Below are positions 5,807-11,137 of a stretch of DNA of 11,137 nt, piece by piece (within the stretch, counting starts at the first letter, position 1; every line of letters starts with the position of its first letter). Under the pieces are notes generated by a model. The model was not told the DNA's origin and did not search any database. It saw only the letters and a list, made by a program, of their open reading frames with translations. The stretch comes from Paracoccaceae bacterium (lineage in GTDB: Bacteria; Pseudomonadota; Alphaproteobacteria; Rhodobacterales; Rhodobacteraceae): the NCBI GenBank assembly GCA_021767525.1, contig JAASTF010000083.1:1-11137 (forward strand), given 5' to 3'. Position numbers and translations under genes: made by a program.

Positions 5807-8800
5807 ATGACCTACCATCTCGTGCCTGCGGCCGATGTCGTCCATGTCCATGACGACCCTACCGGAACGCAGTTTCATTCCAGCATCACCCAGATGGCCG
5901 ATGGCGGCGCGATGGTGGTGTTCGAACAGCACATCCCCAACCCGGTCGCCGACTGGGACACCGAGATCACCGCGCAGCGCTATGACGCGCAAGGCAACCC
6001 GGTGGGTGGCCTGCAGGTGATCGAGCGGCTGGAAGGCGTGGCCCTGGGGACGTCGAGCTATTATTTCCATCCGGTCGTCGCGGGGCTGGCCGGGGGCGGC
6101 TATGCGATCGCCTGGCACGACCGCGCCACCAGCGACATCCGGGTGCAGACCTTCGATGCGGCGGGCGGGTTGCTGAACGATGTGATCGTCGATCTGCCCG
6201 ATCGCTATCTGGAAAGCCGCGATCAGTATGTCGCCGTCACCGGCTCGGTCGGGTCGGCGGTCATCACCGCTTTGGATAGCGGCGGGTTCGCTCTGGCATT
6301 GGACGCGGATTATTCCGGCATCCTGGCACAATATTCCGGGGCCAGCACGATCTATACCGAAACCTTCGACGCCAGCGGCGCCCCGGTCAGTGGCCCGGTG
6401 CAGATCACCCCCTGGGTCGGCAACGTGTCCTATGGCTATGACCTGTTCAGCTTTACCTCGGATATCGCGGCGCTGGGGAATGGCAGCTATATCGTGGTGA
6501 TGCGCGGTGGCGAGGGCGCCCCGGGCAATGTCAGCGACCACCCGGCGGTGGTGGGGCGCATTTTCGATGCCAGCGGTGCGGCGCTGACTGACGCCTTCAT
6601 GATCAGCCAGGCCACCGACAGCTGGGCCGATATGGGCTCGGTCGCGGTGCTGGAGAACGGCGATTTCGTGGTCGCCTGGCGCGGTGAGGACAGCGGATTC
6701 TGGCGCCGCTTTGCCAGCGATGGCACGCCGGTCACCGATGCCGTGGCGCTGGACGCCTATTACAGCGACATCCGCGCCACCGCGATGCCCGATGGCGGCT
6801 TTCTGATCACGGCGATGTATGCGGGCTATAACCCGGCCTACACCACCTATGGCATCCGCTTCGATGCCGACAACCAGCAGCTGGGCGAGCGCTTTGTCGT
6901 CACCGAAAGCCGCTATCCCGATTACGAAACCACCTATTACGGCTTTCCGCCGGAATTCGCGGTGCTGGGCAACGACCAGTTGCTGGCCCTGGTCGAGGGC
7001 AACGCGCTGTGGAACGGCGATGGCTGGGAGGTGATGACCTGGCGCCAGCTGGCCGAGATTTTCGGCACGCCGGGGAACGATACGCTCGTCACCGACGCCG
7101 ATGGACAGGCGGTTTATGCAGGGGCGGGCGATGACACCGTCACCGGCGACAGCGGCACCGATTATATCGAGGGCGAGGCCGGAAATGACAGCCTGTCGGG
7201 CGGGGCGGGCGCCGACACGCTGGTGGCGGGCACCGGCGATGACAGCCTGAATGGCGGCGGCGGCGACGACCTGCTGGTGATCGCCGCGGGCGCGGGCAAC
7301 GCCACCGTCCAGGGCGGGGCAGGCGACGACCGCCTGCTGTTCGAGGGAATCCGCCTGGCCGATGTGACCGCCGTGCGCGGTCCGGCCGACGCGCTGGAGA
7401 TCGAGATCAACGGCACCTTTACCCAGGCGCAGGGCATCGAGAGCTTCGAGTTCCAGAGCGGCTCGTACTCGGATATCCGCACCCTGGCCGAGATGCTGCC
7501 CGAGCGGAACACCACGATCTACGGCACCGACGGGGCCGACACGCTGACGGGCGATTACGGCGACGATGTGCTGCGCGGCTATGACGGCGACGACCTGATC
7601 CTTGGCGGTGAAGGCAGCGATACGCTTTTTGGCTATGACGGCAACGACACGCTGCGCGGCGAGGCGGGGGCGGATTCGCTCAACGGCAATGCCGGCGACG
7701 ATCGGCTGGAGGGCGGCGATGGCGACGATACGCTTTACGGCGATTACGGCAACGACACGATCGATGGCGGCGCCGGGACCGACCGCGTGCTGCTGGGATT
7801 TGCGACCGGCAACAGCATCCTGGTCAGCGGCCCGGATCAGGCCATCACGATCGAGTCCTATCGCGGCAGCGACGTCTATATCGGGGTCGAGGAGTTCCAG
7901 TTCACGGATTCCACGCTGACAGTCTATAGCCTGGCGCAGATCCTGGCCCTGCGCGACCGGTCGCTGACCGGGGGCACCGGCGACGATACGCTGACGGGCG
8001 ATTACGGCGATGACAGCCTGGATGGCAGCGCCGGCGGCAACAACCTGCTGGATGGTGGGGCGGGCAATGACACGCTGTTGGGCGGTGACGGGTCCGACAC
8101 GCTGTTGGGCGGGTCCGGCAACGACCTGTTGACCGGCGGCGGCAGCGCCGCCGATACCGGCGACGACATCGCCGCGGGCGACGGCAACGACACGGTCGAT
8201 GCGGGCGCGGGCGATGACAGCGTGAATGCCGGCTTCGGCTTCGACTCGGTCGAGGGCGGGGATGGCAATGACAGTGTGATCGGGCTCAATGGCTATGACA
8301 CGCTTTCGGGCGGTGAGGGCCTGGACACGCTGGAAGGCAATTTCGGCAATGACGCGCTTTATGGCGGGGCGGGCGACGACGTGCTGAACGGCGGTCTTGG
8401 CTTCGACCTGCTGGATGGCGGCACCGGCAACGATCTCATGCGCGGGCTGGATGGCTATGACACGCTGTTGGGCGGTGACGGTGCCGATACCGGTTATGGC
8501 AACAACGGCGATGACAGCCTGGACGGCGGCGCCGGCGACGACCGGATGGAGGGTGGATTTGGCGCCGACACGGTGCTGGGCGGGGCGGGCGACGACCTGA
8601 TCTTCGGCGGCAACGGGGCCGACTGGCTGGAAGGCGGCGACGGGGCCGACCGGCTGGAAGGCAATGCCTGGCACGACACGCTGGATGGCGGCGCGGGCGA
8701 CGACGTGCTGCGCGGTGGCATCGGGGCGGATACCTTCGTCTTTGCGCAAGGCTATGGCGCCGACCGGGTGGCCGATTTCCAGAACGTCATCGACACGATC

Positions 8801-8974
8801 CGGATCGATGCCGACCTGCTGGGCGGCGGCACGCCGGTGGCGGCCGACCTGATCCCCTTTGCCGGGCGCACCACCGACGGCTTCCTGATCCTGGATTTCG
8901 GCGGCGGCGACACGCTGACCTTTACCGGCGTCACCAATACCGGCGCGATCCTGGACGAGGTGGTGTTCTTCTGA
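5807..8974 (+). CDS. RTX protein with N-terminal beta-propeller-like repeats
   Basis: A 1055-residue acidic protein without cysteines or an N-terminal signal peptide, probably exported by type I secretion. Residues about 1-415 hold seven similar units. Each has a core like DGGF-V-AW followed by a -FDA-G- turn, with cores near residues 30, 94, 156, 223, 282, 327 and 387. The ~60-residue spacing and the number seven fit one seven-bladed beta-propeller. Three RTX blocks follow (about 420-508, 573-662 and 720-975). They are separated by two ~60-residue non-RTX modules that end in similar helices (TLAEML, SLAQIL). The C-terminus (976-1055, GADTFVF ... DEVVFF) is nearly the same as that of the upstream protease. 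No catalytic motif was recognised, so a binding, adhesive or matrix role is only a guess. Start ATG 5807 is chosen by its AGGAA site. It lies 179 bp downstream of the protease, with hairpins between, so separate transcription is possible. Confidence 0.88.
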   Translation: MTYHLVPAADVVHVHDDPTGTQFHSSITQMADGGAMVVFEQHIPNPVADWDTEITAQRYDAQGNPVGGLQVIERLEGVALGTSSYYFHPVVAGLAGGGYAIAWHDRATSDIRVQTFDAAGGLLNDVIVDLPDRYLESRDQYVAVTGSVGSAVITALDSGGFALALDADYSGILAQYSGASTIYTETFDASGAPVSGPVQITPWVGNVSYGYDLFSFTSDIAALGNGSYIVVMRGGEGAPGNVSDHPAVVGRIFDASGAALTDAFMISQATDSWADMGSVAVLENGDFVVAWRGEDSGFWRRFASDGTPVTDAVALDAYYSDIRATAMPDGGFLITAMYAGYNPAYTTYGIRFDADNQQLGERFVVTESRYPDYETTYYGFPPEFAVLGNDQLLALVEGNALWNGDGWEVMTWRQLAEIFGTPGNDTLVTDADGQAVYAGAGDDTVTGDSGTDYIEGEAGNDSLSGGAGADTLVAGTGDDSLNGGGGDDLLVIAAGAGNATVQGGAGDDRLLFEGIRLADVTAVRGPADALEIEINGTFTQAQGIESFEFQSGSYSDIRTLAEMLPERNTTIYGTDGADTLTGDYGDDVLRGYDGDDLILGGEGSDTLFGYDGNDTLRGEAGADSLNGNAGDDRLEGGDGDDTLYGDYGNDTIDGGAGTDRVLLGFATGNSILVSGPDQAITIESYRGSDVYIGVEEFQFTDSTLTVYSLAQILALRDRSLTGGTGDDTLTGDYGDDSLDGSAGGNNLLDGGAGNDTLLGGDGSDTLLGGSGNDLLTGGGSAADTGDDIAAGDGNDTVDAGAGDDSVNAGFGFDSVEGGDGNDSVIGLNGYDTLSGGEGLDTLEGNFGNDALYGGAGDDVLNGGLGFDLLDGGTGNDLMRGLDGYDTLLGGDGADTGYGNNGDDSLDGGAGDDRMEGGFGADTVLGGAGDDLIFGGNGADWLEGGDGADRLEGNAWHDTLDGGAGDDVLRGGIGADTFVFAQGYGADRVADFQNVIDTIRIDADLLGGGTPVAADLIPFAGRTTDGFLILDFGGGDTLTFTGVTNTGAILDEVVFF
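7064..8731 (+). repeat. RTX repeat blocks of the second RTX protein
   Basis: Three groups of GGxGxDxLx nonapeptides lie at about 7064-7330, 7523-7790 and 7964-8731. Blocks 2 and 3 begin with the same 23-bp sequence (7541-7563 and 7988-8010, encoding TLTGDYGD), 447 bp apart, which hints at internal duplication. The third block carries the 162-bp higher-order period with units starting at 8288, 8450 and 8612. A related unit precedes them: GAGDDSVNAGFGFDSVEGG matches GAGDDVLNGGLGFDLLDGG 54 residues later. Confidence 0.88.
8288..8974 (+). repeat. Duplicated RTX tail, copy 2 (pair with 4941-5627)
   Basis: Same length as 4941-5627 (687 bp), with no indel between the two. Differences are scattered single substitutions, more frequent in the RTX part (38 of 144 residues) than in the terminal region (15 of 84), by hand count. 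Confidence 0.85.
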
Positions 8975-9006
8975 TCCGCCTGCGCCCCGATGCGCCCGAA
9001 ACATGA

Positions 9007-9038
9007 GCAGCCCTGCCGGCCCGATCCGGCGGGGCTGC
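9007..9038 (+). terminator. Hairpin downstream of the second RTX gene
   Basis: GCAGCCCTGCCGG (9007-9019) pairs with CCGGCGGGGCTGC (9026-9038) over 13 bp, with one G-U pair and a 6-nt loop, 32 bp after the stop. Only TTT (9043-9045) follows, so the T-tract is weak. It is a probable transcription end or RNA-stabilising hairpin. The rest of the 175-bp gap to the next gene shows no clear promoter. Confidence 0.55.
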
Positions 9039-9149
9039 AGCCTTTGGTGGTATTGCGCGGGTTTTTCCCCGTGCCGGCGTCTGAATTCTTGATCGGAGGG
9101 GCGGTCTGGGTTTTCCTGCAGGCGCAATTTCTGCACGGGGGACAATTTC

Positions 9150-11137
9150 ATGAGCCAGGTGTTTCAGCTGTCCGATGGCCGGAACGTCGTCATCGACCAG
9201 GATTACAACGGAGACTCGTTTCTGGTGGCGGCGCTGCGCGTCTTCGGCGCCGATGGCACGCCGCTGACAGACAGCCAGCTATTCGCCGCGGGCACCCCGG
9301 TGGGAGAGCCCTCGCCACCGGTCAGCGACTTCGCGATCCAAGAGCTTGCGGGCGGCGGGTTCCGTGTGATCGCGGATGCGTTTTACGATTTCGACAGCGC
9401 GCAATACCTGGTTCATACCTTTGATTTCGACGCGGCGGGCACGGCCCTGGGTGGCGCCGTCTATGGTTCGGCCGATTACGCATCCAACGGCGAGACGCCC
9501 TATTACTACGCGGTCGACCGCGACGGCGCGCTGGTCACGCTGGACGATGGCAGCATGGTGCTGGGCACGGCGCAGAACCTGATCTTTCTGGACGCGGGGG
9601 GCGCGCTCACAAGCTTTACCCAGCGGCCCGGCCCCTATGAAAGCGTGAATGAAACCGCGCTGATCCAGGTGGGCGGGCAACTGCTGCGCATCAGCCATGT
9701 CAATGTGTCCGGGACCAGCCAGGTCGAGATCCGGGGCCAGTTCTATGCGCTGGACGGCACCTTGTCGGGCGACGAATTCCTGGTGGCGCCGCAGATGGAG
9801 TATGCCTTTGGCCACTGGGATGTCGAAGCGGCGGTTCTGAGCGACGGGCGCATCGCCGTGGCCTACGTGGCGGGACGGCCGGGCGATGACGACGAATCCG
9901 AAAGCGCGGTCTACCTGACTGTGCTCAATGGCGATGGCAGCGTCGCCGTGGCAGAGCAGATGGTGAATACCGGCGACGTCGGCGGCGCGCAGGACTGGGT
10001 CAATCTCTGGGCGCTGCCCGGCGGCGGGTTCGCGGTGACCTATGGCACCGAAACCGGCGTGACCCGCAATGACAGCGTCAATGTGCGCCTGTTCGATGAC
10101 ACCGGCACCCAGGTCGACAGCTTCCAGCAGGCCGGCATCCGCGGGCGTGACAACGGCGCGCTGCTGCACGTGTCGGATACCGGTGTCGTCACGTTGCTGG
10201 ACCTGCTGAACCCGCAGGTTCTGGCAGATTTCACGCTGGGCTCGGAACCCGGCGTGGTCGGGTCCGAGTTTTTCCTGTCGCAGGCTTTCCTGGGCGAGTT
10301 GGCCGAGGACCCCGACCTTGCCACGCTGGCCGACGGGCGGGTGGTGGTGGTTTATGATCACACCAATCTCGACGGCTATATCCGGATCTGGGATCCGGCC
10401 ACGGGTGCGGTGACCGACGTGGACATGATCGCGCGCAACGGCACCGAGGGCGTGCGCGAGATGGGCGTGGCCGCGCTGACCGATGGCGGGTTTGCCGTGG
10501 GCTGGCAGCAGGGCGACAGCGGGGTGACGGGGAACCTGTATATCCGGGTCTACAACGCCGATGGCAGCCTGCGCACCGACACCCAGACCATCCTGTCGGG
10601 CGAGGGCGAGCATCTCGAGATGATCCCGACGGCCACCGGCTTTGCCGTGGCCTGGATCGACGATACCGGCACGCTGGACGATGACGACCAGATCCAGTTC
10701 TTCGACAGCACCGGCACAGCGCTTGGGGCGGTTTTCGAATACCAGCCCGGCCGCGATGTCGAGGTGGATGTGGGCAGCGCGCTTCTGACCGGCGGCAACA
10801 CGGTGATCGTCTGGCATGACACCGATACCAGCTTTGTGCGCAGCACCTGGTTCGCGATCTACGCCCCCGACGGCACGGAGGTGACCGCCGGGCCACAGCT
10901 GATCCAGGCCGATGCGCGCGATGCGCTGGTGGCTGCCATGCCGGATGGCGGCTTTACCGTCGTGCACCGGGGCGCGAATGGTGTGCTGTTCCGCTCTCTG
11001 TTCAATGCGGATGGCTCGTCGGAGGTGCTGAACGATCCGCTGCCGGGCGATCCCGGGGTCGAGACCTCCGGCGTCTTCGCGCAGACGCTCGAGGATATCG
11101 CGGTGACGGGCGAGGGGTTGCTGGTGGTGCTTTACCG
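9150..11137 (+). CDS. Large propeller-repeat protein, probable RTX family (C-terminus cut)
   Basis: The frame is open for 662 codons from ATG 9150 to the right edge, and GGGGGA (9137-9142) lies 7 nt before the start. The protein is acidic, has no cysteine and no signal peptide. It contains at least twelve units of about 43-65 residues. Each has a core such as LPGGGFAVTY, LTDGGFAVGW or MPDGGFTVVH, with later turns such as YNADGS or FDSTGT. Cores lie near residues 66, 131, 174, 230, 289, 341, 393, 443, 494, 546, 597 and 652. The units resemble those at the start of the upstream RTX protein but are nearly twice as many, so two propellers or one elongated solenoid are possible. No RTX nonapeptide appears inside the window. 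By analogy with its neighbour, an RTX tail and type I signal are expected beyond the edge, but this is inferred. No enzyme motif was recognised. Confidence 0.8.
   Translation, partial: MSQVFQLSDGRNVVIDQDYNGDSFLVAALRVFGADGTPLTDSQLFAAGTPVGEPSPPVSDFAIQELAGGGFRVIADAFYDFDSAQYLVHTFDFDAAGTALGGAVYGSADYASNGETPYYYAVDRDGALVTLDDGSMVLGTAQNLIFLDAGGALTSFTQRPGPYESVNETALIQVGGQLLRISHVNVSGTSQVEIRGQFYALDGTLSGDEFLVAPQMEYAFGHWDVEAAVLSDGRIAVAYVAGRPGDDDESESAVYLTVLNGDGSVAVAEQMVNTGDVGGAQDWVNLWALPGGGFAVTYGTETGVTRNDSVNVRLFDDTGTQVDSFQQAGIRGRDNGALLHVSDTGVVTLLDLLNPQVLADFTLGSEPGVVGSEFFLSQAFLGELAEDPDLATLADGRVVVVYDHTNLDGYIRIWDPATGAVTDVDMIARNGTEGVREMGVAALTDGGFAVGWQQGDSGVTGNLYIRVYNADGSLRTDTQTILSGEGEHLEMIPTATGFAVAWIDDTGTLDDDDQIQFFDSTGTALGAVFEYQPGRDVEVDVGSALLTGGNTVIVWHDTDTSFVRSTWFAIYAPDGTEVTAGPQLIQADARDALVAAMPDGGFTVVHRGANGVLFRSLFNADGSSEVLNDPLPGDPGVETSGVFAQTLEDIAVTGEGLLVVLY

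Noticed and set aside
4476..8731. CRISPR array or satellite DNA suggested by short regular repeats
   Set aside because: The repeats keep a 27-bp codon register encoding GGxGxDxLx and have no unique spacers between identical repeats, so they are coding RTX repeats.
5702..9151. Very long open frame (1149 codons) on the minus strand across the second RTX gene
   Set aside because: It mirrors the plus-strand RTX codons: GC-rich repetitive DNA is stop-free in the antisense frame, and the product is a monotonous A/V/I/Q/R-rich string without domains. The plus strand has a clear domain order and ribosome binding site.

Overview
The window looks like plasmid (or chromid) DNA from a high-GC alphaproteobacterium, most likely a member of the Rhodobacterales (roseobacter/Paracoccus type). 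The evidence is the GC-rich codon use, a divergent parA / RPA-family repA replication module, and large type I-secreted RTX proteins whose style is common in that group. Species and plasmid identity cannot be read from the sequence alone.

Left part (1-2652): a replicon backbone. A type Ia ParA partition ATPase runs leftwards off the window edge (1198 to 1, C-terminus missing). A plasmid replication initiator of the RPA (replication initiator protein A) family runs rightwards (1642-2652). The roughly 430 bp between them carry origin-like structure. There is a symmetric operator-like inverted repeat centred on a candidate parA -10 box. There is a 17/18-bp direct repeat 122 bp apart, three degenerate GACTC-containing repeats with an exact 22-bp period, and a perfect consensus DnaA box (TGTGGATAA = TTATCCACA on the other strand).

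Middle and right part (2763-11137): three large rightward genes, each with its own leader. All are acidic, lack an N-terminal signal peptide, and look like type I secretion substrates. The first (2763-5627, 954 aa) is a serralysin-like zinc metalloprotease with two N-terminal PPC-type domains and a C-terminal RTX beta-roll. The second (5807-8974, 1055 aa) has seven N-terminal ~60-residue repeats, consistent with one seven-bladed beta-propeller, followed by three RTX blocks. Its last 228 residues align without a gap (about 77% identical by hand count) to the end of the protease. The third (9150 to beyond the right edge, at least 662 aa) carries at least twelve similar propeller-like repeats and no RTX motif before the window ends.

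Taken together, the replicon backbone sits directly beside a cluster of exported calcium-binding proteins: a protease plus two repeat-rich, probably surface or extracellular proteins. No ABC transporter, membrane fusion protein or TolC gene is in the window, so the exporter must lie elsewhere. The most unusual sequence-level observations are a 54-residue (162-bp) higher-order repeat in both RTX tails, the lone N-terminal CxxC pair of the protease, and the structured origin region.
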